The position numbers and the translations under genes are program-made. Under the pieces are notes generated by a model. It saw only the letters and a list, made by a program, of their open reading frames with translations. It was not told where the DNA came from and searched no databases. From Saccoglossus kowalevskii (taxonomy: Eukaryota > Hemichordata > Enteropneusta > Harrimaniidae), in contig NW_003120918.1 of the NCBI RefSeq assembly GCF_000003605.2, positions 346,543 to 395,102 on the forward strand: DNA of 48,560 nucleotides, in the 5' to 3' direction. This document shows positions 36,092 through 48,493 of this stretch, in pieces (the stretch's first letter is position 1; every line of letters begins with the position of its first letter).

Positions 36092-39000
36092 CTGTATTAA
36101 TGTTTATTATTAGTTATGTTTTAATATATATATATATATATATATTTGTGATGATAAAAATCTACACATAACGAACATGTCATGGTATGAAACATATTTT
36201 GAGCAGCATATCTTACCCTCTGGGTGCATTCTAGTGATTCAGAACAGGTTAAACACACAGAGTCATATATGATAACAGGAAGGGTCGTACTTTCTGAAGT
36301 ACCGTCATTACTGATAGCGATTTGGTAACCATGGAAATGAATCGCCGAATCTCCAGTATCTGAAGAAGTGTTACGCTGCAATTCAGAAAAATGGCAACCA
36401 ACTTGGAAAGCCCCCATAAATTCAGCAAGGGTTACGTCAACAGTTCCTTTATTCTCCCAGATAGCTGCCGATGTATTGTACTTAAGAAAAAAACCCATAA
36501 GAAACCAGGTAAGGACATTCCGTTTATATGTAATAATGATTTACGGGAAAAATGTTGCACCCGGACACATTTCTTACCTCTAAGTCATATATATGACAAG
36601 ACAAATGACTCGAGTTATATATTCCGGAACCAAATATTGTAATCTTTACACATGGCCTGATTCTCACATCACATAAATTGCCACCAATTATTTCATACAT
36701 AACAGGAGGTTTGCCGATTTCTATACTACAGTCAACTGATGTGAAACCATCATCGCATAGGCATATACCCTTGATACTACAGTATCCATGGTCGCTACAA
36801 TGGGCTGGGCAAACTGCTTCAACTACGCGCGTTGGTGGCACCAGTTCGCCGTCGCCGTCAGGCTCCCACAGACTTAAATTAGTATAGAATGTTGATAGGC
36901 ACTGACGTTCAATGAGAGTTCTCAATTCCCCTGCGATTGTTAAATCATCCATGGCCTGTGAAATATGAAATGCAAAAACATCATCAGAAGTGCTAAATAA
37001 GTATTATTTTTAGTATGTATTAATTGGTAGTACTGCCATATAGAAGATAAATGATGGTATATGAATACATTTCGAAGTAAATGTCATTATTACATTGATA
37101 TCGAAAATGCAGTCATCAATTCCAGTTTCGATCTCTGCTAATGTAGCCCCGATCTCCTCAACACACACATCAACAATATTGGATTGATACAGAGTATCAC
37201 GGCAATGCCGCGTGGCCTCGTCCTCCGTGATACCCCCAGGCGTTGGCCAGGTAAGAGAACTTATGTAATCAACAGCCGATCCAAACAAGTCCAAATTCGA
37301 CGAAAACGACATTGGTGGATAATAGATATCATCAGTGTAGAGGTCGCTGCCAGTAGATGCCTCTTTGTGATTGCCAAAACAAGCATAGTATTCGGATCCT
37401 GTCATATGTGGTAACATCGGATCACCATATGATGTCTGACAAGAAATATTATCGAATTCTGTATCATTCAGACATTGGCAGGTTGGGTAGGACGAAGCTC
37501 TACCTGGACCGCTAGTGGGAAAGTTTTCAGAAAAGAAAAGACTTCTACCCTTGTTGAGTAACCTAGTAGGAATGTATAAATATAACATATTGGATATGTA
37601 AATAAAAGTTAATGCTCTGTTCTGTGATTGGTATGTATATAACAATATAAAATCATTCTTTCCAGCCAAACAAACGAGTATTACACCATTTTAACACAAA
37701 CTGCATGATTTGTGTACTTGAATGTGTGAGAAACAGAACACACAACATAACATATTGGCGTTCATGCAATCCCCTTATTGCAAAATCGATATATAATGGG
37801 GCATGTATTTGAAGTTTTGTTTATAAAATGCTCTAATTAATCATTTTAAGTCTTACTTGTACGAGTTTGGGAATTTTTGTGGATAGCAACATTCATCCCG
37901 TTGAATCTTTCCAAACTCGTCTTCATAGTCTAGATCGTTATCTTTATCGTCATCAAATGAACCGCAAAGTCCTTCTACTCTGTCAAATAGCGCTCCATTC
38001 AGATTAACAATGATCGTGGGAATTCCAGATTTAGAATAAATAAATTGTACCCTCTGACCCGAAGGAGTGTCAATCTAGGAAGCAGAAAATATTTACTTAA
38101 TGAAGAAGCACTATTTACATACTATATTGTTCTGTACAGTTTTTGTTCCCAATTTGGGTAGAAATAGCCCGAAAACATTGAAAACCCTTATTCTTCATAG
38201 AAGCATGTTGCATATTATGTTACAATTTTCCCCCTTGTTTCTAAGTAAGACTTTATAAAGTGTGTCATTATAGCCCACTTCCAATTATTACCATTAGTTC
38301 CTTGCCATTGTCAGTCGCCGTAACTTTGAATGCCGGGTTACAATACGTTTTATTTCTATACACATAGTAAATGAACCCTCTCTCATGGTGACATCCGTCA
38401 ACCACAACAACGTCGTTTCCTTCACGGACTGCGACGCCGCAGTTGCATGATGGGTTTCTCTTAGAGTTTCCACACTTCCTAGTTCTAGTGTGAACCTTAA
38501 AACAAAATTTAATTCAAATTGGTGTTATATTCCAGCAGTATTATAATGGCTATTTATTATGTTTCTCAACGTTGTGATTGATTTTCGCAGACTTTGTTAT
38601 TTACTTGATCAATAAATCACAAGCTATAAATGTTACGACTGAGCAAAATGCAACAAATTGTACCGTAAAATCGAATAGTTCGGATCCTGTCTTCTCTTTT
38701 ATCAGTATATAGTCACCATCTCCAAACCAATGAAAATGACTGAAACAATTACAAACATTTCTTGAAAGAGTATAATTAAGTACATATATTTTCATTCCAT
38801 GGTTAAAAATTATTGTATTTAATTATGTGGTGTCTTTCATGGATTACATAGTTACCTAGCAACCTACTTCGTACATATGTATCATAATGCTGGTATAAAA
38901 AAGGTTATCAGCGTATTACTAACGCCTCAAATTATTTGTACTCACTTGCCATCAAATGTTCTATAATGTGGGTCACCACTTGATGTACAACTTCCATAAT

Positions 39001-42000
39001 TCTCTTGATTCACATGTACCTGCAATAGCAACATTACAATAAGGTTATTACGAGAATATGCACGAACAGCTGGAGTATCGACCGACGCGCAGCGGAGATC
39101 TTTGCACGGCGTACTGTCTGAGTGCATATTTTGAGGTATTCTCGTAATAACCTTATTATTATACATCTTTTCCTTGCAAGGATACATCATGGGAATGCCG
39201 AAATCCAAAAAGTTTAGTACAGATTCAGCGAACTTCTTTGTGTGCAGTCCGGTCAAATCCTGTTGGCAGCCATGTTTGCGTGATCATTCCATATTTGGAA
39301 TTCGCATTTCTTTATACAAAAATACCCAGTAAAATACCGCATAAAGTACGGCACGCTGTAACTTGTGGCGTTACGATGAGAGATGTATAATAATACAGTA
39401 TATGCAACAAACAAACTAATGTCCAACTCACCGCTATTTGGCCAGGATTATATTTGTTGAAATAGTATGGATTTGAGCCATCTTCTATGTACACATTTAG
39501 ATAATACGTAGCATTATCATTGACTGGTCCATCAGGTCGAATTACCACCTCCACGGTTATAATGTCTCCGACAACATAAGTATTTGTTAGGTTAACAAAA
39601 CAGTGTTCAATATTGATTCTATAATCCAATGTGGCAATCCTAAGTGTTATTCCACAATTATTACTGTTGTGATCGCAGATTATTGGCACATTGTTAGTGA
39701 AACGAACAGAGTATGGTTTACTGTTTTCATTCAGTTCAAATGAACTGTCATGAATCTGTAAAAAACGTAGTTAACAGTAACGTATCATTAAAACATTCAT
39801 ATATAATTTACTGAAAACAATATATATATTATATGAATAATTAACGAATAATTGGCGTGTAATTAAGGTAATTTGTCTTACAATTGCAAATCAACAGTTG
39901 CAAACTATTGTTTTCCCAAGTTCATCGAAATAAATTTACCTTTCATACTACTCACTAATTTTTTTTTTGATATTATTCTGTACGCTATTTACATATTACA
40001 AAATATACACTCGAATATCCATGTTTTTCAGAAAACTGTACACGTTGAGAAATAGGCAAAGATTTTTTTTTAATTTAAAGATGTGAGATGTTAAATTTAT
40101 TTTTTAGTTTAATTTACCAGGTTTCAAAATCAAGGCGCATCAGTGGTCGCATCAGACCGTATATGGCAAATTCAATGTGAACAGAACGTGTAAAACAAAT
40201 GAGCAATTCAAACGCGCGCTACATGTCGACCATGGATTGAAATTAACTTACATTTATACCGAAGAAAATGGAATCACTTTTTACAGGACTGGTTTTGTCT
40301 TTTCCCTGAAATCGTGACTTTGCTGTACATGTTATCTAATATAGAATACAATATTAAAATGATAAATATTACAACATACCATGTCCCACTGTCACATCGG
40401 TCCTACCCAAGCTTCCCCGTCTGTTTCTCTGCTTCGCCACCAAAAATAAACTACAGTACATTTGCTATACGGCTACTGTTCTGCCCACTGACAATTTGCA
40501 TAATTCGACCTTTAACCTTTGCAAAACACCCAATCATATAGTATATCATGCTAGTACCAAAGGTCACACGCTTGAGTAGTTTATATACCCATATTATTCA
40601 ATGCTATAAAATAATTCTACAAGTCATAATACATCAATGTACAATGAACTTAGTTGAGTTGTGTTGTGTCGGAAAAATAGATAAAACACTTTAAAACTAT
40701 TCTTTGTGCGGCTCGATTGGCAATGATGCCAATTGAGATTTTGTTTACTTCCGGTAAAGGCGTTTAAATTATGAATACATAATTAGCTCATTATAAATGT
40801 GACCAACCAGCGCGTTACATTATTTCAGAGCGCAGACGAGTGATCTAGCAAATATACTGGAGTCTATTTTCGGTAGCGAAGTGGAGAAACAAGAAGATGG
40901 GGACATATCGGTCTTGAATCTACACACAATGTGAAGGTTAAATTCGGTAAGGAAAATCTATGCAGCATGCAAAGATTCTTGATATTCAAATATTGTACAA
41001 AATGGTTTAACTCTTATCACCAGCGGGCGCATCAGTTGGGTTTTGTGTGTAACACAAATAATACAAACAAATGCCCAAACTTTGAAATCAATGATACGAA
41101 GTTTTTGAACTTGAATCGCATTAGGGTGGTAATTTTTTTGTTTCCCCGCCATATCCCACAAACATGAGTAACTAAAACAATAAAGGCACACAAACTACAA
41201 TGGTTTGAATGACACATTAATGGGCATTGATAGATTAATAATTTGTATGCTTACCCTCTGACCTAGTGAATATACACCATCATCTCCCTCTATGGGAAAT
41301 TTGAAATCATCGAGGGTGGCAACAATAGTGTCAGTTCGACCCTTTTCAAGTGTATACAAATCCTCCCGTACTAAGACATCGTCTACCAACCAGTTGACAA
41401 GAAATACCGATACAAACACGTCATTTCGTTCAGATTCAAATGTACATCGGACAATTGGTGTCATCAATGGTTCCGTAGAAAATTCAGGGTACAACGCTGG
41501 AACAACATCTATGGACACAACTGGATCACCCGTTATCGCCGGAAACGTGTCTGTGGACGAGGACAACTCGTCAGCTTGAATTGAAAGTTACAAATCAGCT
41601 ACTGATTCTAATAATGTTGGTCATTCATATCATTGTCGCCAGTAGGCATGACATTGTTAGTGTCTAAGATCATACTTACTGTATAAGTTCATGTATCCAT
41701 CACAATATGGATGACACATAAGAAAAAGTAGGTTTATTAAACTAATAATTATATAGCAATGGGGTTTAACATTAATCCATTGCACACTAAAGTTTTCAAA
41801 AAAAAGGTGCCTGCCAATTCAAAGTTATTCAACATATTCATTTACCAAAATAACAGCAAACTTCGTAGCCCAGTTGAATTCTGGGAGTACATAGACGTTT
41901 GGTTATTTCAAGCTACTCCTTAAAATTCAAGTCGCCAGGAATTATTTCACATACCTGTACATCCTGGAGTAAATCCAGTCGGCGACGTCTGGCCATCTGG

Positions 42001-43370
42001 ACACCTTAATTCAGTTCCTAGAAGCACAATAGATTAAGCTGCTCAGGAACACGTAATCAAAAACTAAATCATACTTATAAAGACAATAAAATGAAACGGA
42101 GTACAAAATCAAGAAACACCTATACAACAAAAAGTCGCTTCCAAAAAAGGAAAAGAAAATGTGATCATGATTTGTAAGCTCGTATACCGTAAAGCGTTCT
42201 TGCCCATGTGCCGTGATTGACAACCGTGCACTTGTTATGATATGATCAATGTCGTTACTAGTGAATATAATTCATTACAACCACATCTGCAAGGCAAGTC
42301 AAGTCAACGAGTTTATGGTACGCATGCGATCATTAATGAGGCGACGTTTGATCTAGTACCAATAAATGTATTATTGAATTCAGTACTTATTCAGCGAAAA
42401 ATCTCGCGAGAACAACATTATGTCTCTTGTTAAATATGGCTAAATTTAGCTTAAATTTCCTGTGACGAAAACGGGTACTTACCAGCACAATATGCTCTTG
42501 TACAGGGAACACTTGCCAGCTTATAAACATAGAAACCCCCACAGTTCTTAACCTTTATATCATGTCGATAATAACACTTCAATGATAGCAAATTTCCACA
42601 GGCGATGGCCCATACCTCGTCGTTCCCTTCAGGGTGCGTTCCTTGCAAATATAGTGGGATTTCAGTCCCGCAGCTGTAGCGGGGCAAGTCGTCTCGTGTC
42701 GTCATCTCTCCGCCGGCACCACTAGTGAATCTATACCACTGGTTCTGCAGGTTGCTATCACATATTTTTGATTCGTCGTCAGGGTCAACATGATAGTTTA
42801 TACTGCGTTTCGGTTCATCTATAGCTACATAGTTCACACACGGGTCTCCGGTAACACTTACTATGAGAAAAAAAACAAAAGAAATAATACAGATCTTTTG
42901 TACTCTTGGTATATAGATGGATGAATAGAGTTGTGATGTCATTAAATTTGCAATTTTCAGTAGTAGGTAAGTAGGTAATTATAATGTGACCGTGTCATTC
43001 TCTATAATAAGTTGTCTGAGGGTTGACGGTAAACTCAAAACAGAGAATGGCAGTTTCACCCAAGGCAATCCATTATTTAGCGCACTCGGTCTCGGTTATT
43101 CATTTGTTGAATAAGCAAAGTAAACACAGAACCAAGAATACCAAGTAACTGGGCCTGTTCCCGTACACTGATTATCACAGTTCGACAATTGACGCCATGT
43201 TCCTCACTGTTTAATGGGTAGGCGACCACATGTGGGTTGATAGTCAGACTAACCACTATGCTACAAAACTAGGTGAATACTAAATTACATTATGTTAGAT
43301 TAAGAACTGTTGTCTACTTACAGCCTGTAGAAAGTATTATAATGTGAACAAGAGCGCGCCATATATCCAT
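35419..43370 (-). CDS. VWDE-like: VWDE-like type I membrane protein (D8C, VWD, EGF, transmembrane)
   Basis: Sixteen minus-strand exons: 43322-43370, 42483-42860, 41955-42017, 41255-41574, 40252-40305, 39432-39755, 38946-39019, 38664-38739, 38292-38495, 37857-38074, 37094-37562, 36578-36955, 36217-36480, 35977-36091, 35596-35704, 35419-35467. All introns are GT...AG and all phases agree; the sum is 3144 bases, 1047 residues plus TAA. Order: signal peptide, D8C domain, linker like that of VWDE, VWD domain, a Cys-containing region, one EGF repeat, two beta-rich segments, a small Cys module, transmembrane helix, 17-residue tail. This matches von Willebrand factor D and EGF domain proteins, extracellular proteins found from cnidarians to vertebrates; human VWDE has more EGF repeats. 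A partial tandem copy lies at 47815-48191. Function is not known from the sequence; adhesion or matrix binding is an inference. Confidence 0.93.
36125..36146. repeat. (TA)n microsatellite
   Basis: Eleven TA units in the intron between exons 13 and 14 of the VWDE-like gene. Confidence 0.9.
36578..36955 (-). other. VWDE-like: EGF-like repeat exon (residues 744-869)
   Basis: Six cysteines at 792, 796, 802, 808, 810 and 819 (CPAHCSDHGYCSIKGICLCD...C) make one complete EGF-like repeat. It is followed by PPVMYEIIGGNLCDVRIRPC and TIFGSGIYNSSHLSC, a beta-rich segment with paired cysteines that continues into the next exon and resembles an Ig-like or IPT-like fold; that last point is only a guess. 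Confidence 0.9.
37857..39019 (-). other. VWDE-like: VWD domain exons (about residues 407-565)
   Basis: Four exons. The domain opens with CTSSGDPHYRTFDG and goes on to HFHWFGDGDYILIKEKTG, the standard VWD start. The second block has NPSCNCGVAVREGNDVVVVD, a form typical of the VWDE family. The end has VEGLCGSFDDDKDND, the GLCG motif with the acidic calcium-binding stretch that follows it in VWD domains. VWD domains form disulfide-linked, calcium-stabilised units in secreted proteins. No CGLC disulfide-isomerase-like motif is present. Confidence 0.95.
39038..39157. repeat. 120-base foldback element in a VWDE-like intron
   Basis: Perfect 21-base inverted repeats at 39038-39058 and 39137-39157 (core AAGGTTATTACGAGAATA and its complement) enclose 78 bases that are far richer in GC and CpG than the intron. 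A second inner pair, ATATGCAC and GTGCATAT, extends the fold. It lies only 18 bases upstream of exon 7, at the 3' splice site. Probably a small MITE; the exact target duplication was not found. Confidence 0.75.
40306..41254 (-). other. Long intron of the VWDE-like gene
   Basis: Intron 4, about 950 bases. No exon or repeat was recognised in it. Short open frames on both strands are AT-driven and resemble nothing. Confidence 0.6.
42483..43370 (-). other. VWDE-like: Signal peptide and D8C domain exons (residues 1-142)
   Basis: Exon 1 encodes MDIWRALVHIIILSTG, a short hydrophobic leader; joined in phase 1 to exon 2 it continues LSVTGDPC, a plausible cleavage region. The alternative start inside intron 1, at 42942, also gives a hydrophobic leader in the exon 2 frame but ignores the strong acceptor TTTTTCTCATAG at 42861. 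Exon 2 holds eight cysteines in the D8C pattern of uromodulin and VWDE: NQWYRFTSGAGG, SCGTEIPLYLQGTHPEGN and IKVKNCGGFYVYKL are the diagnostic stretches. Confidence 0.9.
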
Positions 43371-43501
43371 TCTTCTGTTGTTCACGAGGAGTAGGGCTTG
43401 CTTAAGAAGGAAGTAGAACCACTTTGACCCGAGTATGATTCCATAAATCACCAGTCTAGTGAACCATACACGCACACGTATGTATCTACTAGTATACAAA
43501 A

Positions 43502-44191
43502 CCTACGCAAACATTGGGCACGCAACTAGCATAGTAATTTACGTAGCCATACACCTAATAGAAAATAAACATCGTGTTTTATGATCTGTGCAATAAACAT
43601 GGCCTCATTACTTGACAGTAATAAACAAACCACGTGTCCATAGTTTGTTAATTGTTGGCTCCTTCATTGCTCAAGTCTATTAATAATGGGCGAAATAAGA
43701 AGTTGAAAATGCTAAATTATAAATATATAATTTAATATAACTGTATATGAATAACCTACCTATACTGTTAATTTTATCACATACATACAGTCTGAAATGA
43801 TATGTAGGTAATTTTTAGTACAAACAACACTAATTACATGTTTGTTTGTTAAACAGTTATAAACTAGACGCCTAAAGTCAAGTGGCACCGGCAGCAGCAC
43901 CTCGGCATACCTGTGCAACTACCTTCGAACCGAATTAATTATGATTATTCTACCGTGTTTTAGCCGAGTTCGCATCAACATGACAGAGTGGAGTTATTTA
44001 TATGAGTGATTGATCGTCGTCTTCAGTTAATATTTAGATTTTGGACTTACCTTTTCATGTATTTGAAACATTGATCTATCATATTTATTAATTTCGTAAT
44101 TTTTGATATGTGTTGAGTTTTTTCGATTTTGTTTGAAAACATCCTGCCGATTGTTTTGCTTGGGATATAGACGCTTAACAAACTAACATGC
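43502..44191 (+). repeat. Duplicated block, copy 1
   Basis: Two parts. 43502-43660 is present again, inverted, at 44546-44714 (shared GGTTTGTTTATTACTGTCAA on the second copy's strand, and TATTTTCTATTAGGTGT). 43761-44191 is present again, direct, at 44869-45306 (shared ACTGTTAATTTTATCACAT, CTCGGCATACCTGTGCA and TTGATCTATCATATTTATTA). By eye the identity is about 75-85 percent. Confidence 0.85.
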
Positions 44192-44545
44192 ATTCAGTAT
44201 TGTTCGTACTATAAAAGACCTACATATTATTTCAGACTGTCTAGATGTGTTAAAATTGACAGTATAACAGGGAATTCATATAATACTACGAGTGACTTAC
44301 GTTATATGGGTGTAGGTATGATATTGTAAAATATTTAACTGTAGTATAATAGTCAAAAACGTTGTATATCTGTTTAAGTTTAATTTTTTTTATTTATGCC
44401 TTGTCGCTGTCTTGTAATTGAATTTACATTGCAGTAACTGTACAGTGTTAATATAAACTTATATTAATGTATATATATAATTGTAATATTTTAAACTTGT
44501 TAATTCGTTTTTGCCCAATAATCATAGCCATGAGCAATTTAGGAA

Positions 44546-45306
44546 CCAAAAATTAACAACTATGGACACAAAACCGTGGTTTGTTTATTACTGTCAAGTA
44601 GTGAGACCATGTTTATTGCACAGATCATCAAAACGATGTGTATTTTCTATTAGGTGTTCGTAACCATGGCTATTTAAATTACCATACTAGTTGCGTGCTT
44701 CGTGTTTGCGTAGGGTTATATGCATAAATATATTTCACGTGTATACTAATGTATACATATATATAAACTTTTTATGAAACTTCCCAACGAGTATTCACAG
44801 AGAATGATAAACAAATTGTTAAAAGTCAATATAAAGCAGGTGAATAGTCAGTGTAATGATATATTGCCATACTGTTAATTTTATCACATCCAGGCAGTCT
44901 GAAATGATATATAGGTCGTTTTATTGCGAACGATACTGACTCCATGTTTGTTTGTTAAGCAACTATAAACTAGATAGCTGAAAATCAAGTGAAATAGGCA
45001 GCAATACCTCGGCATACCTGTGCAGCCATCTTAGAAGCGAATTAGTTATGCTTATTCTAGCCGCGTTCGCATCAGCATGGCAGGGAGGAGTTACTATAAT
45101 GGGTGATGCCCGTCGTCTTCCGTCATTATTAAGATTTTCGACATTACTTTTTCACATATTTGAAATATTGATCTATCATATTTATTAATTTCGCGAATTT
45201 TGAATATGTGTCGTATTGTTTTCAAATTTACTTTGACAATATCTGCCCATTGCTTTGTTTTTTGGTATGATCATTTGATAAACTGTACGCTAATAACGTC
45301 ACATGC
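44546..45306 (+). repeat. Duplicated block, copy 2 (first part inverted)
   Basis: Same two parts in the same order as copy 1, about 1.1 kb further on, but 44546-44714 lies in the opposite orientation to its partner while 44869-45306 is in the same orientation. This fits a tandem duplication followed by inversion of one segment. Confidence 0.85.
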
Positions 45307-47814
45307 TCTACTTAATATGCATATGATTATAGTATTTTACTCTAACTTCAATATTGAGGAGATATATAAAAGAGAACCCTGCACAGGTGCACATGTTATT
45401 TCTTGTCGAAAAATCTACTTTGTTTTGTGTTCCGCAATTAGCTATTGCCACCTCATTATATGTGTGTTATTTTTACCCGCTTGTCTTAACAACTGCTGTT
45501 TTGAAGAGCATTTAACAATGTGTCATCACTCATCGATATCGATTTACCGAGAGCTTGGCAGATAAGGATGTAAATGTGAATGTATTATGAACAACATAAA
45601 CATTGGGCATAGTCATAACAACATACAAAAACATTTGTAAACAAAACGGTGTTTCCATAACAACTGTAACAGCGACAATATAATGAACACATCGAATACA
45701 ATTATTGATCATGAAAATTATCCCACAGTGTAGAAAGATGGGCACAGATCAACGGAAGGCTTCATATCCTGTTAACTCTATGACGTTGAACAGATCAAAT
45801 CGCAGAATATATTCGTCTGTTGCTGGATACAGTGCATGGTCGTAAATTCGGCGTATACGCATAGGATTAGCATACATAATATAAGAAGACAACTGCGTGG
45901 TGTTATTAGTAAACATGACAACAACATTTTATTTTATTTTAAATTGTGATTGACCTTGGAGAATAGTGTACATCAAGTTAAACGATTGGACACATTTTAA
46001 AATAGACTGTTGGATTTAACCTGAATATTAAACAGTATATCAAGTCTGTACTATTGCAATTACAACGATAAGGATCACACAATAGTGCGTTCACATCAGT
46101 CTTTTTATGAACAGGGGTCGTAAACCTGGCGGCGAAAAAAAGCGAATAACGCACAGATAGGTAATGCTTTTGTTAATCCCAATAACTGTATATACGTCAT
46201 TGCAATCAGCCATATATAATTAGAAACTCTTCGCCATGTTATATATCAAAATTACATGATACATATCTACCAAGCAGTATAAAAACAGCAATATAACAAT
46301 GTGTCAGCATATAAGACGAAAAAAACGTGTCTAGCTTTAATTATTTTTTATGGGACTATTATAATATATGGTATTTAATTTATTAGGATTTGTAATAGTC
46401 ACTCAGTACACTTAGTACACACTGATACTTGACATATTATTCATTGACATATTTATTGAAAATGTCATACCGGAATGTACAGAATGTTCTTTTGGGTCGA
46501 GTCGAGTACCTCTCAAGTGCCAGTATTGAATGCTTTAAGCGAGTTAGCGTGCCATGTCTTCACCCTCGATTTTAGCATCGTGTATATATTTCTGTCCGTG
46601 ATTCGAGATACATTTTTTTGATTGTTTTCATATAAATATGTATTGTAAGTGAATGCGGTGTATGCGAAGGCCCAATCTTTGTTTATGTGCACGAATATTA
46701 CTTATAAAATTGATTAATGATTTTGTTACCATTTAATACTACATGTACTATATTAATCTTAAAGTCCCGTTTAGAATATTATGTTCGAATTTCATGTAAA
46801 TAAATATTGTATTTCATACGCGTTGTATGAGTCACATATCGAACAGAACGCGACGCGACGACCATCCATTTAACGTGAGAAAAATAACTGGCAAAATTAG
46901 ACAGTCTATATTTGATTCGAACATAACAATATTGAGCAGACATAATATAGAACGAATCAGTGAGAGAAAAAAATACGAACCCAAAGAATGTGCTACTGTC
47001 AGTGGTTTGATTGGAAATGTTTATTTGACTAAAAAAATATGAATGACAGTGTTCAAGAAGAACTCAGTAATAGAATTTCTGACTTGAAATGACGAAAATA
47101 TACATAAAATTAGTAAATTGCAGATATTTTGAAAATTAAAAAGATCTGAAGTTGGTCAACTCATAACACATGAACACCAAATCCGAAGAGATTTCTTCAC
47201 GAAAATTAATATTATCACGTCAATTAAAATTGGTTTTGACCTTTTAGTCTCACCTACCTGTACCACTGATGATACAATATAAACATAGAATAAACAAGTT
47301 ACTAACAATAACTTCGGGTTGGAATATAATTTTTAAAATGATTTCTTAAATAATTTGTCACAAACGATTATTTCAACAAACGTCGACTCCAGTAATGTAG
47401 TGCATATTTGTTAGTGTGTAGCATGCCTTCTTACCAAGACTTTAAAACAATTCATCATATCTACTAAAGGATTTGTCCATGACAGAAATAAAAAAATCTG
47501 ATATTTACACGTGGAACCAATATGACTTAAACTGACATAGAATTTCTATACCGATATCTCAGCATTGGCATCTCATTAAACCTCATTCAGCCCAGTAAAC
47601 ATCATTAAGTTTGAAATTATAATATTTCTAATACTCGTTATGAATTAGAACTGCAACAGGAATACAGTCACTGAAATGATATGATGTATCCTTATATTGA
47701 ATATTAAATACCTATTTTTAGTAACAGTAAAATATATTTGCGTATAACGCAGTGAGACATCAGTAACAGCCTCCTTATTATCCATGGATGGTCGTATCTG
47801 TGCATCCGCGTTAC

Positions 47815-48191
47815 TTACATTTTCTAACAATAAAAACTATTGCTATTATCAACCCTGTAGCAATGATGACACCAAACACAATTCCAATAATCACTCCAGT
47901 TGATATCTTATCAGTGCATTGTACTAGTTCTGAAAAATAAAGTGACATTCCTGATTAAATTGTAACCAAATATATCATATCGTAACATATCAAAACGTAT
48001 AGATAGCATTTATCTACATATTCCTATGAGAGAATGACGTAACAAATAAACGTAGATAAGTTTAATACCGACTAACCTGTGTTATAGCTCCACTCTGTGG
48101 TAGATTTCGTTGGGTTACAATACATACACTCATTAATAGCATTGCTTTCGTCCTCAGCATAACATCTCCCATTTATGGCACAGAAACTAAC
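47815..48191 (-). CDS. VWDE-like: Second VWDE-like gene, last exons (partial)
   Basis: Exon 48077-48191 (115 bases, phase 0 to 1) encodes VSFCAINGRCYAEDESNAIN and ECMYCNPTKSTTEWSYNT, aligned without gaps to exon 14 of the neighbour and of identical length. The next exon starts at 47929 after TTTTTCAG and encodes LVQCTDKISTGVIIGIVFG and a membrane helix ending FIVRK. Its donor is either TGTAAGT (exon end 47819) or GTAACG (end 47815); only the second leaves the phase used by the neighbour. Read without splicing, the frame stops after KCK. A tail exon was not found with confidence. The rest of the gene lies beyond the right edge. Confidence 0.85.
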
Positions 48192-48493
48192 CTACGAATA
48201 ATAGTAATATGTATCGTACTTCAAGATATTAATGTTACGACATTAATGTTGTAGACAATAATGCTCTTTTAATTTTCTGTGATGCTTGTCTGTGGTAGAA
48301 GTAAACATATCTAGGTATCATTACAACACATCACTCGTTAATAATGTACTGTAATTGGTCAATACAGGATCACGTGTTATCGGCTAAATTAGCATAGTAG
48401 CGCTAGGAAAATTATTAGTTCCCTAGGGAGACGAGTACATCAACTAGTGCCCGGAGATGACGTCACTCGTCACCTGATCGTGTGATTTCCAAT

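Larger units (their letters stand above)
43371..47814. other. Intergenic between the two VWDE-like genes
   Basis: It should hold the promoter of the 35419-43370 gene (right of 43370) and the 3' end of the next gene. A duplicated and partly inverted block occupies 43502-45306 (listed separately). From 45307 to 47814 I see only short unrecognised frames. Confidence 0.55.

Noticed and set aside
39160..39256. Continuation of the VWDE exon 7 frame upstream into LHTKKFAESVLNFLDFG
   Set aside because: A good acceptor (TATTGCAG) at 39020 and matching phase show this is intron; part of it is the foldback element.
42861..42942. Alternative start of the VWDE-like gene within intron 1
   Set aside because: It also gives a hydrophobic leader, but the strong acceptor at 42861 and the in-phase first exon at 43322-43370 explain the start better. 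It could be an alternative first exon.
47400..47425. Possible tail exon of the second VWDE-like gene (RYDELF and stop)
   Set aside because: Phase could be made to fit but the acceptor is ordinary and the peptide does not resemble the neighbour's tail.
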